Positions 11,545 to 21,801 of a stretch of DNA of 64,000 bases are shown here, one piece after another. The stretch is from Palaemon carinicauda (taxonomy: Eukaryota; Arthropoda; Malacostraca; Decapoda; Palaemonidae), in contig NC_090751.1 of NCBI RefSeq assembly GCF_036898095.1, positions 74,066,432 through 74,130,431 of the forward strand, given 5' to 3'. Positions within the stretch are counted from its first letter, which is position 1. The number at the start of each line of letters is the position of its first letter. A program made the position numbers and the translations under genes. The notes under the pieces were generated by a model, which did not search any database, was not told where the DNA came from, and saw nothing but the letters and a program-made list of their open reading frames with translations.

Positions 11545-11562
11545 GTCCTTTACGTCGCCAAA
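11545..11562 (-). promoter_or_regulatory. Primer binding site of gypsy-A
   Basis: On the element strand, TTTGGCGACGTAAAGGAC follows the LTR end directly. TGGCGAC-type sites are common as tRNA primer sites in Ty3/gypsy elements. I cannot name the tRNA with certainty. The site follows the duplicated LTR tail and not the full LTR. Confidence 0.65.
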
Positions 11563-11674
11563 TGTTCGATATTGACACTTAGGTAGGAAGTTCTATTAAC
11601 CATAATAATTACCTGGAACATAGATGAACAATTGTTAGTAATTATTTCTCAGCTGATCCCATCTCGTCGCCAAA
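11563..11674 (-). repeat. 112-bp tandem duplication of the LTR tail plus primer-site start
   Basis: The end of the LTR (from CTGATCCCATCTCGTC to the terminus) plus the six bases GCCAAA occur twice in a row: as 11563-11674, and again as the end of the full LTR from 11675. The junction has a short CGTC homology between the LTR interior and the primer site, consistent with slippage during reverse transcription. Confidence 0.85.
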
Positions 11675-12157
11675 TGTTCGATATTGACACTTAGGTAGGA
11701 AGTTCTATTAACCATAATAATTACCTGGAACATAGATGAACAATTGTTAGTAATTATTTCTCAGCTGATCCCATCTCGTCAATGTGTGCTTGATGGATAA
11801 TAAGACGTTGGTATTCTAAAAAATACATTTAATTTATAAAAGACTACATTGTAATGTTTACTCTGTGACAGCTAACTCCCAAGTGTATATGGAGCGTCTC
11901 ACACAATCTGACAAACCAAAACATTGCTAAACAAAAGAGTATCGCTCTGAAAAGACTTAAATCCTACTCCAGCACAAAATCATAGAGAATCACATTCTAT
12001 CTTTGAGGTAACCAACAAATGTTTGAATCCTAATACCAAATCAAATCATTACTCTTATGTATAAAGCATAACATGTCTTATTCATGCAATATGATGCAAT
12101 GTTGCGCAATACCTGCAACACTTGAAATAATATAGTACATTACAATAATACATAACA
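11675..12157 (-). repeat. 5' LTR of gypsy-A
   Basis: 483 bp, partner of 6747-7229. It begins next to the second GCCAC target copy at 12158-12162, and its inner end adjoins the 112-bp duplicated tail. This LTR should drive leftward transcription of gag-pol. Confidence 0.95.
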
Positions 12158-12162
12158 GCCAC

Positions 12163-12830
12163 TTCCTTGAATCTTGCGATTCTGTCCTGCAATGGGAAGA
12201 ATCTCCCCCATAAGTTATCTATTTGCATCCCTAGGTATACCAGGTATTGTTGGGGCTCTAGATTAGACTTCTCCCTGTTTATCAGAATACTTAGATCACG
12301 GCAAATCTGGAGAAGTCTGTCTCGGAGAAGAAGGGTTTCCAACCAACCTGCCAGAATAAGGAAATCCTCCAAATAACAAAGGAGACGAATGCTGCTGTCA
12401 TGGGCCCAGGCTGAATCCTTAGTGAACACTTGTGTGAATACTTAAGGATCTGTTGACAAATCAAGCACATCACCTTGTTGTGCATTACAAAGTGAGGGAA
12501 CCTCCTTGGGAATGGATGGATGGGGATCTGGAAGTAGGCATCCTTTAGATTCAACATGATCATGAAGTCCTTTGGTCTTACTGCTTGTCTGATCGTGAAT
12601 GTGGTCTCCATTTTGTACAGTCTGCAGAACAAACTTCATCAAAGCCAAGAGGTTTATAACTAGCCTCCAGCCTCCATACACCTTGACTTGACTATAAAAG
12701 CCTGAAGACTCATTGGCGACCTCCTGGAAAGCACCCTTCTCTAACAAAGTCTGGACTTCTGCCTGAAGGGCTATGCCCTTTGTCAATGTGTTCATGAAGA
12801 ACAACAATTTCCTTGGGTAATGTAACAGGG
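12163..12830 (-). pseudogene. DIRS-1 reverse transcriptase core, frameshifted
   Basis: Three overlapping reverse-strand frames assemble the RT palm of a DIRS-type element. In order they are SSGFYSQVKVYGGWRLVINL (about 12640-12710), IMLNLKDAYFQIPIHP with the first catalytic Asp (about 12520-12570), and then CYLEDFLILAG in place of YLDDWLILA (about 12350-12380). The last is followed by ILINREKSNLEPQQYLVYLGM and FPLQDRIARFKEVA. The catalytic pair reads ED instead of DD, and frames change twice, so it is inactive. It continues across the gypsy-A insertion into 6608-6746. Confidence 0.78.
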
Positions 12831-13162
12831 TAGGAAGAAAGCTGATTAATTGGATGGCATAACCTGAGCGGAAAACACTGACTGTCCAGGGTTCAGCCCT
12901 ATGGCACTATCATCTCTGCCACCTGAGCATCAGGCATCCCCTCATCAGTGTACTGTTGGGAGATTGCCTTCCCTAGTAGGGATGGTGGTCACGTCTACTC
13001 GACTTTCCCCCTATTCTCTAACCTTCTTTCCCTGAAAGGACAGTCTCTGGTGGTTAACCTTCTGGGCATTGGACTACCTTGGACCGTCATTGTGAGCTTG
13101 TCTTATAACGGAGAGGTAACGGCTTGGTGGAGAAGGGTGTTTTGGCTCGCCTTCCTCCACTT
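12831..13162 (-). other. DIRS-1 region between Gag and RT, no clear product
   Basis: The stretch lies between the Gag tail (13163-13410) and the RT start and belongs to the same decayed element by position. Reverse-strand frames are broken and I recognise no motif. A forward-strand reading frame here is a shadow. Confidence 0.4.
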
Positions 13163-13410
13163 CTAGGTTACTGCCTTAAAGTCTTTGAGAGGAAACAAGG
13201 ATAAGGTTTTAATGGAGGCATTCTGGAAATGAAGAATCTCCCTCTTTGACAACTGCTTACGTAACTTGGAGATGACAGCGTCGAGCCTCTTCAGGATCCT
13301 GTTGAACCACTGGTTTGTTGCATTATACTTTAAGAACTCCATTTCCCTTGCACCTGTAAGGACAATGTTCTTAAAAATCTTAAATTCCTTGGGGCTCAAG
13401 AGGTCTTCAG
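13163..13410 (-). pseudogene. DIRS-1 Gag-like segment, left of the hAT insertion
   Basis: The reverse-strand frame reads EDLLSPKEFKIFKNIV, then TGAREMEFLKYNATNQWF, then KRLDAVISKLRKQLSKRE. It resembles the helical Gag region of DIRS elements. Its upstream half is at 45461-46041: the two join exactly at GTCTTCAG, the 8-bp duplication flanking the hAT element. The N-terminal codons of the computed frame beyond 13410 are hAT sequence and do not belong to it. Confidence 0.65.
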
Positions 13411-13759
13411 CAGTGGCGTAGCTAAGGGCGGGCGAGAATCTTGTCCCCACCCAGGTGCCCACCCATTGGCCAAGGAACCGCTAAGGCATCTCCATTGACG
13501 AAATATTTTCAAATATGATAAATGTTTTCCCTCAGCAGGAATATGTCTCATGATTTAAAAACTCTCAGAGGTGATAGAATAATATTCGTAGTGTAATAAT
13601 GTGTTATCAGTTGTACATATATCTCATTGCAATAGGTTTACTTTTAGAGATAGATAGATATTCACTTTTGTCTCGCGTGATTGTTTTATATCCGGAATGA
13701 GGAAGAAATTCTAGTGAGTATTTACAAGTGAACTCTTACAACAATGAATATGTATATTT

Positions 13760-13835
<76 letters not shown>

Positions 13836-13861
13836 AATATATATATATATAAATATATATG
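13411..13861 (+). other. hAT left end and (AT)n array
   Basis: Terminal inverted repeat, then non-coding sequence, then an (AT)n microsatellite at about 13756-13860. The MULE transposon inserted at the right edge of this array. No coding frame of hAT type is visible here. Confidence 0.75.
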
Positions 13862-14003
13862 GTATCCGGTAATTACATCACCGCAATTTCATCGCGGTAA
13901 TTACATCGTGGTAATTATATCGCATGGTAATTACATCTCATGCATTTTCACCGCATTATAAATACATCGCAATATATCACATCGTCTGTAATTTCATCGT
14001 CAG
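13862..14003 (+). repeat. MULE left terminal inverted repeat
   Basis: Built of short sub-repeats of the form (G)GTAATTACATCG with variants, ending ACATCGTCTGTAATTTCATCGTC. The inverse copy is at 36635-36775, with a few mismatches. Confidence 0.9.
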
Positions 14004-14217
14004 GTAAGTAAACTGCTCAAAGCCAAAAATAAATGAACAGTAAAACATAAACGTCTAATTTAATATTGTAATAGTTGTTGATGGGATCTAACTATCTAAC
14101 TATTCGCAAACAGCCAGCTTGTTGACTTTTCCTAAAACAGAAATTAATTGGAGAAATTTTCCGTTTATTTTAGCAGCTTGTCTTCATTTGATAATAACTC
14201 GGACTAAAAGCTTCAAG

Positions 14218-14246
14218 ATGCCTCTGGAGTATTTTGTAAGCACAAT
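14218..14246 (+). pseudogene. MULE protein N-terminus, cut by a solo LTR
   Basis: ATG at 14218 gives MPLEYFVST, then the solo LTR interrupts. The frame resumes after it as AATAAGAAAAAA (14729-14740) and again after DIRS-2 at 35411. The start of FLYWCH-MULE proteins is commonly of this type (a short F-V/I-S-T strand before the FLYWCH finger). That is family knowledge, and the joining is inference. Confidence 0.55.
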
Positions 14247-14723
14247 TGTTATGTATTATTGTAATAATGTACTATATTATTTCAAGTGTTACAGGTATTG
14301 CGCAACATTGCATCATATTGCATGAATAAAACATGTTATGCTTTGTACATAAGTGTAATGATTTATTTTGGTATTAGGATTCAAACATTTGTTGATTACC
14401 TCAAAGATAGGAAGTAATTCTTTATAGTTTTGTACTGGAGTAGGATTTAAGTCTTTTCAGAGCGATGCTCTTTTGTTTAGCAATGTTTTGGTTTTGTCAG
14501 ATTGTGTATGACGCTCCACACACACTTAGGAGTCAGCTTTCATAGAGCAATGTAGTCACAAGAGTTATTAAAGTGTACTTTAAGAATACCAACGTATCAT
14601 TAAATCCCACCAAGAAAAATTGACAACCAAAGATGGGATCAGCTGAGAAATAATTACTAACAATTCTTCATCTATGTTCCAGGTAATTATTATGGTTAAT
14701 AGAAACATCCTATCAACACATTA
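14247..14723 (+). mobile_element. Solo LTR of the gypsy-A family
   Basis: The sequence is a diverged full copy of the gypsy-A LTR in forward orientation. It starts TGTTATGTATTATTGTAATAATG and keeps GTATTGCGCAACATTGCATC, GATGGGATCAGCTGAGAAATAA and TGTTCCAGGTAATTATTATG. No internal element sequence follows, so two LTRs have probably recombined. ACAAT stands on both sides (14242-14246 and 14724-14728). The last three bases of the LTR are ambiguous with this duplication. It interrupts the MULE coding start. Confidence 0.82.
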
Positions 14724-14742
14724 ACAATGAATAAGAAAAAAC

Positions 14743-15128
14743 GGATTTTGACCGTAGCGAAAAATCTATTTTTGGGTGAGGTAGCCATGTCGTCCTGATG
14801 GAAGTTCCTTCATAGGTAGCTTCCTAGGTATATTTGACTACAGTGATATATCCCAGAGAATTTACCAAAGGTATCCAGAATTCTAACTCCTGGAGCGAAT
14901 ATCCCTTAAAATTTTACGAAGGGATATCGCGTAATATCAGAGGCCGTATTCTTGACACGTCTCATGGCTATCTACACCCCCAATAGAGCTTTCACTACGA
15001 GGGGAAAGAGAGGCACGAATAAGGTGAATCGTTCCAGAGACATCGCTCTCGACGAGTCACTAGTGCTCTGCAAATAGTGCGCCTGTCCGCCACCGCGAGG
15101 CGCCACCGTCATTCTTTGTAGCTTTGTA
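14743..15128 (-). repeat. DIRS-2 inverted terminal repeat, 3' side
   Basis: Inverse of 35050-35410. Shared blocks include GGAAGTTCCTTCATAGGTAGC, TCCTGGAGCGAATATCCC, GCTATTTGCAGAGC-type sequence and CGCCACCGCGAGGCGCCACC. The outer tips differ from the partner, as is usual for DIRS: this tip reads AAAAATCTATTTTTGGGTGAGG. Confidence 0.88.
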
Positions 15129-15184
15129 GGTGTTGCAGATACAGTACTATAGGGAGGGATTCATTATCCTTTTGTCCCAAAAGA

Positions 15185-15295
15185 GGGTGGGTCCATCAGG
15201 ACGACATGGCTACCTCACCCAAAAATAGATTTTTCGCTACGCTCAAAATCAGTTTTTTGGGCTCAGGCCATGTCGTCGTGATGGAAGTGTACCAG
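15185..15295 (-). repeat. DIRS-2 internal complementary region
   Basis: The first half (CAGGACGACATGGCTACCTC, then TTTTCGCTACGC) is the inverse of the left outer tip at 14743-14805. The second half (TTTTTTGGGCTCAGGCCATG) is the inverse of the right outer tip at 35370-35410. In the DIRS model this region lets the linear cDNA ends align and close into a circle before recombinase-mediated insertion. Confidence 0.85.
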
Positions 15296-16119
15296 AGCAT
15301 TAATGTATCATCTCGAGCTAAATCTTTCCTCTTCGGTCTTTAGACCTAGAGACACTTGATGTTACCGTTATACATCAATCAGCTGATCATGAAATATGTC
15401 AGTGCCTCCTGCCCCCTACAGGGAAGAGTCTGGGTAGACTCGAGGAAAAAACCCGAGGATTGTTAGTTCAGGGAACAATTTAGCAAACAGTTTGTATATT
15501 AGTGTCAACATATACGTAAAGCATAGTCTGTACTAGGATGGGATTGGTTTGGGCAGATTACTGTACATCCCGGGTCGGTCGTGAAGACACGGACAGGTTT
15601 ATATATGTGTAGGAACACCTTAAACAGTAAAATGAACAGTCTAGTATAACAAGATTTTACCTGTTTGCCTGGAACACCATGAATCTTAGTTCTGGTATTG
15701 ACTTAAATACCAAAAGAATCAAGGATGCTCTGACTTATACATTTAAAGAAATATTTGGGGCGAAAGGGACGCAAATATTTGTTCTATTGTTTATTACAAA
15801 ATAGAAATCTTGGTTGTGAACAATTACAATGTATACTGAATAATTCTGCATACAAGCATAAACAGTAATAACAGGATAAAAAGGGTTTGCCTGAAAGGGA
15901 AAACATTAGCCACTCAAGGGAAATATGAAGTTTCGCTATTCAATCTGTTGTTACTAGAAACACTGTGCATATAAGAATGCCTGGCACTTGTGTCAGTTTA
16001 TTATGCTTAATTTCACCTGTGTAGGGAGAACAGTCTATAGTGTTATCACTTAAACACAAAATTCAACACGATATGTCTTACGCTATAAGTCCCTAATAGT
16101 GCACTGTTCTTTGCAGTAA
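15296..16119 (-). other. DIRS-2 3' untranslated part
   Basis: Between the internal complementary region and the recombinase stop. AT-rich, with no frame of note and no repeat that I recognise. Confidence 0.5.
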
Positions 16120-16977
16120 TCAAGTAGCGGGTTTTATCACACTGCCCGCCGCCACCACATGAAATTTAATTTCTTGTAATTGCTTCGCGTAGTGCTTGAA
16201 GAAGACCCTCGAGGACTTCCATCCAGTATAAGCACGAAGACTTTCAAACGACATCGTTTGGAAGATATTCAGAGACGAGGCAACCTTTCTCGGATCATGA
16301 CCTGCGGGTGTACTGTCTGGATCCGCTCTGCGAATGAAGTAGGTGATTTTCGCCCTAATCTGTTTCAAGGATAACGTTGAACCGGAAGTCTCTCCCCTGA
16401 AAAGCTGACCTCCCTTAAAGTCTGAAGTTCTACGAAGATAGACCTTTAGGCATTCCACTGGGCAGAGGGATGCTTCTTCCTTCAGAGGACAGATTCTCCA
16501 GGGACCCCACCTTTTAGTGGGCAGCTCGTTCTTGGCGAGAAACGTCGGGTCCGGAAAGAGGTTCAGTTCTCCATTGTCTGTGAACTGAATGTGGCCATCA
16601 TCCCTCGAGAGGGCCACTATTTCGCTAACTCTGGCTCCCGAGGCTAGTACAAATAAGAATATCACCTTCTGAGTCAAGTCTTTCAGCGAGCAATCCTCAT
16701 TATTCAGGGTTGATGCTAAATGAAGAACTTTGTCCAAAGACCATGAAATGGGCTTAGGAGGAGCTGCGGGCCGAAGTTTAGTGCAGGCTTTAAGGATCTT
16801 GTTGAAGATTTCGTTGGAAAAGTCTACCTGGAAGGCGTAAAGTATTGGTCTGGCCAGGGCGCATTTACATGTAGTAATCGTATTGGCTGCTAAACCTTGT
16901 TCATGAAGATGGATGAAGAAGGACAAACAGAAGTCCGTAGAAATCTCCTTAGGTTTATTCGCCTTGACAAAGGCCAC
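16120..16977 (-). CDS. DIRS-2 tyrosine recombinase
   Basis: A 285-codon frame. The N-terminal half (about 1-100) is the SAM-like core-binding region. The catalytic domain shows Arg116 in GARVSEIVALSRDD, His227-x2-Arg230 in GHDPRKVASS, and the nucleophile Tyr263 in FFKHYAKQL, so the R...HxxR...Y set is complete. DIRS elements use this enzyme instead of an integrase to insert circular DNA without a target duplication. Upstream codons (TRREYESSWKKW, about 16980-17030) suggest the protein starts further upstream and that a frame break separates the extension. It follows the RNase H frame, the usual order for this class. Confidence 0.9.
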   Translation of the reverse strand: MAFVKANKPKEISTDFCLSFFIHLHEQGLAANTITTCKCALARPILYAFQVDFSNEIFNKILKACTKLRPAAPPKPISWSLDKVLHLASTLNNEDCSLKDLTQKVIFLFVLASGARVSEIVALSRDDGHIQFTDNGELNLFPDPTFLAKNELPTKRWGPWRICPLKEEASLCPVECLKVYLRRTSDFKGGQLFRGETSGSTLSLKQIRAKITYFIRRADPDSTPAGHDPRKVASSLNIFQTMSFESLRAYTGWKSSRVFFKHYAKQLQEIKFHVVAAGSVIKPAT

Positions 16978-17081
16978 CCATTTCTTCCAGGAAGACTCAT
17001 ATTCTCTTCTTGTTGACTTTGACTTTTATTCTTCTAGGAAGTTGATACTGTCCCTAGAAATCCCAAACCGTTTCTTGACCG

Positions 17082-18080
17082 CTAAGCCGAGAAAATCATG
17101 AGATGAAGGTTCTGGGTTTTCACTGATGAAGCTGAGACAGTCAATTTCTGCACTTGCTGAGTCAGAACTGGGTCCGGCAACGGGATCAGTTTCAGGCGTA
17201 GTTCCGTTACCAGGAGGAACCAAACGCTGTTGGGCCACTTGTGGGCCACTATTGCTGCCGTCCCCCGAAAGGATCTCAGTTTGTCGAGGACTTTCAGCAG
17301 AAGGTTGGTTGGAGGGAATAGGTAGATCTTGGACCATCTGTTCCAATCTATGGACATTGCATCCATTGCTTCCGCTAAAGGATCCTCGTACGGGGCTACA
17401 TACCGGGGTAGCTTCTTATTGTCGCTCGTTGCGAAGAGGTCTATCTGCAGTCCTGGGACTTTGCGTAAGATGAAGGAGAACGATCTTGCGTCTAGGGACC
17501 ATTCTGACTCTATCGGTTTGGTTCTGGATAGAGCGTCCGCTGTCACATTGCGGAACCCTTGAAGGTGGACTGCTGACAAGTGCCATCTCTTCTTCTCTGC
17601 TAGGCAGAGGATGGCTAGTATCACTTGATTTATGTGAGGCGATCTCGAGCCCTGTCGATTTAGGCATCTCATTATGATTTTGCTGTCTAGAACCAGACGG
17701 ATGTGGATTGAGCAGCGGAGTTTCAGTTTCTTTAGGGAAAGAAATACTGCCATGGCTTCCAGGAAGTTGATGTGGAAGGTTTTGAAGAGGGGAGACCAGG
17801 TTCCTTGGACTTTCCGATGGTGAGATTGACCTCCCCACCCGTCTTTCGAGGCATCCGTGTGAACGGTGACTGACGGTGGAGGCGGTTGTAAGGGAACCTT
17901 GTTCTTTAGGTTCTTGGCCTCCGACCATGGCTTGAGTAGGGATCGCAGACGATTTGGTGTCGGTCTTCTTAGATCTCTTCGAGCGTTTGATGCGTATTTT
18001 CTCCAGACTCCTGATGCATCTATTAATTGTGCTCTCAATACTGGATCTGTCACTGAGGCGAACTGGAGACACCCCAACAC
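17082..18080 (-). pseudogene. DIRS-2 RNase H and C-terminal part of RT protein
   Basis: Open for 332 codons. It contains the RNase H of the DIRS RT protein: VTVHTDASKDGWGG (catalytic Asp), INFLEAMAVFLSLKKL (Glu), HIRLVLDSKIIMRCLNRQG (Asp) and VTADALSR (Asp). The segment after it (LQIDLFATSDNKKLPRYV, then DAMSIDW) is typical of DIRS elements. It is in a different frame from the RT palm at 18115-19329, so one frameshift near 18090 splits the RT gene. Confidence 0.85.
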
Positions 18081-18114
18081 CCTCCTCCTGTTGCCTTCTT
18101 GATATCCTTGCGGA

Positions 18115-19329
18115 TCAAAGAAGGCTTCTGACAGATCCCGCTATCTCTTTCCGTTTCTTTAATGGAATGGAAAGGCAGTGCGACTGCAAGTTCCAGTGGA
18201 CGCCCAGCCACTGAAACTTCAGAGCTGGAGACAGTCGGGATTTTTCTCGATTGATCTTGAATCCCAAGTGTTCCAGGAACTGGATCACTTCCATGGAGGC
18301 TTGCCTGCATTCTTCTTCAGATGCTGCCCACTCCAGCCAGTCGTCCAGGTAGGCTACCACCTGGATTCCTTTTAGGCGTAGTTGATGAATGACTGCATTC
18401 GCAAGCTTGGTGAATACCTTTGGAGCTATGTTTAGTCTGAAGGGCATGGCTCTGAAGACATACTGTCTTCTTTGTAGTTTGAATCCCAGGTAAGGGGAAA
18501 CTTGACGGCTGATCGGAACGTGCCAGTACGCATCCGTCATGTCTATGGAGACTGTGTATGCCCGTTTGGGCAACAGGGTCCTGATGTGTTGAAGCGTCAG
18601 CATTTTGAACTTGTAGTTCACCATGAACTTATTGAGTGGTGACAAGTCCAGAATTACTCTGAGCTTTTCCGAGTCCTTCTTCGGAACACAAAATAGCCTT
18701 CCTTGGAATCTGACAGACTTCGCCTTCCGTATAACTCTTTTGTTCAAGAGTTTCTGAACATATTCTTCCAATATAGGGGTTGAGTGTTGGAAGAATTGAG
18801 GGAAGGTTGGTAGAGTTGAGCTCCAACTCCACCCTAGTCCATTCTTGATTAGGCTGTGGGCCCAGGGATCGAAGGTCCAACGATCCCAGAAAACGAAGAC
18901 TCTCCCTTCTACTGGTAGCATCTCACTTTGAGTGCTGGGAGGAGGATTTACCTCCCTGGCCACGTCCACCCCTGTTGCCCCTACCTCTGGAGGGGCGTCT
19001 GGAGGAGCCTCGAAAGGATCCTCGAGACTTCGGCCGAAAGGTCGTACACTGCCTTCCAAACACTGGGGTGAACACTGGTGACTGAGTCGCCAGTGTTTGG
19101 GGCACCAGTTGGAAGGTAGGGGGTGATTGTGCCACCGTCTGGGGCACCGTGGCCATGGGAAGCTGCTGTTTTTGCTTAGGCCGAGAGGGCACTTTAGGTC
19201 GTTTTGATCTATTCTTCGGCTGGGGACCCTCGTCAGCTGAAGATTTCCTTTTGGAAGACAAGCCCCACTTGGAAAGGAGGTTCCTGTTTTCAGTGGTGGC
19301 TTTGTCCACGACCTCTTTGACCACTTCAC
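18115..19329 (-). pseudogene. DIRS-2 reverse transcriptase, N-terminal and palm part
   Basis: A 404-codon frame overlapping the end of Gag in another phase, as often in DIRS elements. The first 130 codons mirror Gag sequence and may be untranslated. RT motifs follow: FCVPKKDSEKLRVILDLSPLN (about 18640-18700), YTVSIDMTDAYWHVPI with the first Asp (about 18510-18560), and VVAYLDDWLEWA with the YLDDW box (near 18345). FKINREKSRLSPALKFQWLGV comes last. The catalytic residues are intact. The frame stops before RNase H, which continues in the next frame. Confidence 0.87.
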
Positions 19330-19867
19330 TTGGGAAGAGGTCTTTTCCCCAGATGTTAGAAGCTATCAGCTTCCTGGGTTCGTGCCTCACCGCAGCCGAG
19401 GAGAACACGAACTCTCTGCAAGCCCTTCTGGCTTTAATAAAGTTGTACAGGTCTTTAGTTACTGTCGCCAGATGGGCTTTGGCGAAGACCATGTACATGT
19501 CCAGAGTATCTGGGATACTTGCCATTGTCTCCAGGCCAGTCTGTAGAGACAAGGAAGTGGCTGAGCATTCTTTTGTCTCCTGTTCCCTACGCAGGAGAAA
19601 GTCCGACAGCTTGGGGAGGTCTTCGCCGAACTGTCGTCCGGCAATATCTGCCTCCAGCTTCCCGACTGTGAAGGTGTTGTGAACATCCTTCCAGTCCGCA
19701 TCGTCTGATGGGAAGGCAAGGGAGAAGGGTCTACACTCTTCCAGTGTAGGGCATGGTTTCCCTGCCTCAACTGCCTTTAAGGCTTCCTTGAGCCCTTTGT
19801 CCATAAAGGGAAAGGCACGTTTAGGATCAGCAATGAAGGACGGGTGCCTCTTGCTGAGAGCCGGCAC
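18923..19867 (-). pseudogene. DIRS-2 Gag, C-terminal part
   Basis: A 314-codon frame with a helical core (TFTVGKLEADIAGRQFGEDL, then MVFAKAHLATVTKDLYNFIK). It ends in a strongly basic tail rich in Arg, Gly and Ser (18925-19020, with RGRGNRGGRGQGG), suited to RNA binding. There is no zinc knuckle. Upstream Gag sequence (20027-20326 and 20426-20749) is in other frames, so Gag as a whole is broken here. The same architecture recurs in DIRS-3. Confidence 0.8.
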
Positions 19868-20026
19868 CTCAGAGCTAGTATAGGCCCTCTCTTTTAAGGT
19901 GGTGGTATATAAGGCCTGAGCCTTAGAGAGTTCAAGGACAATCGTTTCCTTCGGCTCTGTCTCCTCTTTGGATGCGGGTTCCGTCCTGAAACGGAAGTAG
20001 CAATCCGGGTAGGCCCCTTTGCTGGG

Positions 20027-20749
20027 TCAGAACTCAATTTCCTCTACTGGGACAGTACCCAGTTTATCTGAGAGGAAGATCTTCCCGCCCGACATGGGCA
20101 TGTGCTCTGCGTACCTCCATGGGTTAACGTCAGAAAAGGCAAGGAGATCCTTAACGTTTAGCTTCTTCGGAGCCAAACGTGCCGCAACCAGTTGATGCAT
20201 TTCAGTCCGAAAAGAGGCCTCCTTCTCGGTCGATTTCTGTTGCATGTCGTGCACCATGGACAGCAACGAGTGCAAAGTACTCGTGATCGAATCCAGTTGG
20301 AGCGCAGTGGAGGAAGTAGAAGGCACCCGAGACGTCAGATTCTACCGGAATCTGCACTAGGGGAATCTCAGGTTGAGCCTGGGGAATAACTGCATCCGAA
20401 GATGCCCTAGGAAAAACACAAGCCCTCATCCTTTCGTTAGGAAGGTATGGGCCAGAAGTATTCTTCTGGAAACCCTTGACAGATTTACGCAGCTTCTCCC
20501 TTGCTGCGTCTTTGACTCAGTGGACTTTTGGTCATCAAAAACCTCTTTTACCAGGTTGTCACAAACGGTACATACCTGCGGGTCCCAATACCTGAGAGCC
20601 CCCTTGGTCACTGCGCAGCGAGCATGGGCCCTGCACACGTCGTGGCCACAGAAGTTCTTACTGCGGACCCTGCAAAAACTATTCCCACACTCGGGATGCT
20701 CCTCCTGTAATGAAAGGAAAAGTTTATTAGTATTCGGTGAAATTCTCAA
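20027..20749 (-). pseudogene. DIRS-2 Gag, cysteine-rich N-terminal exon and middle part
   Basis: Codons just after a splice-acceptor-like site (CCTTTCATTACAG, about 20704-20716) give EEHPECG and a row of Cys/His pairs: C-x4-C, CGHDVC, HARC and C-x2-C (about 20530-20700). This is probably a zinc-binding module. Downstream, in other frames, are a helical stretch with MVHDMQQKSTEKEASF (about 20200-20250) and DVNPWRYAEHMPMSGG (near 20100). DIRS-3 shows the same modules in the same order at 52346-53162. At least two frame changes make this copy defective. Confidence 0.7.
20704..20740 (-). promoter_or_regulatory. Putative 3' splice site before DIRS-2 Gag
   Basis: On the element strand a branch-point-like ATACTAATAAAC is followed by the pyrimidine-rich CTTTTCCTTTCATTACAG and then the Cys-rich coding frame. 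DIRS-3 has TATTCTTTCTTTACAG at the same place (52330-52346). Both suggest that Gag is translated from a spliced mRNA. The matching donor is not established. Confidence 0.5.
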
Positions 20750-21446
20750 ATTTCAACATACATATACAGTGAACCCTCGTTTATCGCGGTAGATAGATTC
20801 CAGACCCGGCCGCGATAGGTGAAAATCCGCGAAGTAGTGACATCATATTTACCTATTTATTTAACATGTATATTCGGACTTTTAAAACCTTCCCTTGTAC
20901 GTAGTACTGTTAACAAACCACCCTTTAATGTACAGAACACTTAATTCATGTACTACAGCACCTTAAACTAAAACAGGCACAAATATTAAAGGCGATTTTA
21001 TATCATGCGATTCCTAAACACCTAAAAAGCACGATAAAAAAATGGCAACCAATGTTTTGTTTACGTTCATCTCTGATCATAATGAAGAAACAAACTCATT
21101 TAGTGTACACATATATGTATAGGTTAGTTTTTGCATCGATTATATTGATTATACAGTATGTTGATTTTTTTATTACCAATGTTTTACTTAATTTTTCTTA
21201 GGACTTCCAAATGAAATGTTTTTCTTTATGACGCCACCTGAAACGACGGCGTCATAAAGTACTGTACACTCAGTAAACAACCACGCTCAGAACAAAGAAG
21301 GCATTTAACGCGCATGATGAAAGTGATAAATAATGATATTTACAGTAAAAGCATTTACAAAATATGTTATTAGTACAAATATAATTTACCGTATCTATAT
21401 AAAATCATACAGTACATACTGTACGTACCAAAGCAGGAAAACAATT

Positions 21447-21450
<4 letters not shown>

Positions 21451-21514
<64 letters not shown>
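21451..21514. repeat. (GA)n microsatellite inside Tigger
   Basis: Pure (AG)n run of about 64 bp in the 3' untranslated part of the transposon. Confidence 0.95.
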
Positions 21515-21517
<3 letters not shown>

Positions 21518-21801
21518 TTTACGTACGTAAATGTAAATTTTAAACAAAAAAAATATGATAGGTTACAACATGTAGACTTTTAAAACCTTCCCTTTAACTT
21601 AATGCATACAGTACTAAACTATAAAACAGGCACAAATATTAGAATGTTAGAATATTAAAGTAAAAAATAAAGATTGTTACTGTACTCACCACGAAAGAAG
21701 TTCAAGAAAAACTTGAATGATGATGGCGATGAATTTGCTGCACAGTAGAAATGATGATGATGAAGCTGATGATGTGTTCTACTGTGCAGCCAGGTAGTAT
21801 T

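Larger units (their letters stand above)
6742..12162 (-). mobile_element. Complete Ty3/gypsy LTR retrotransposon (gypsy-A) with 5-bp target duplication
   Basis: The element runs from 6747 to 12157 on the reverse strand. It is flanked by GCCAC at 6742-6746 and at 12158-12162. The two LTRs are both 483 bp, begin TGTTATG and end GAACA, and differ at about six positions counted by eye. Between them are a primer site, gag, a long pol frame and a polypurine tract in the right order. It is inserted in the RT region of a DIRS-like element. Equal-length LTRs, an exact duplication and a nearly open frame show a fairly recent insertion. A second, older copy of the family lies at 59186-63679. Confidence 0.95.

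Noticed and set aside
16120..16977. A phage or integron integrase as sign of bacterial DNA
   Set aside because: The R...HxxR...Y recombinase lies beside DIRS-type RT/RNase H and Gag, between matching inverted repeats. It is part of a eukaryotic DIRS element.
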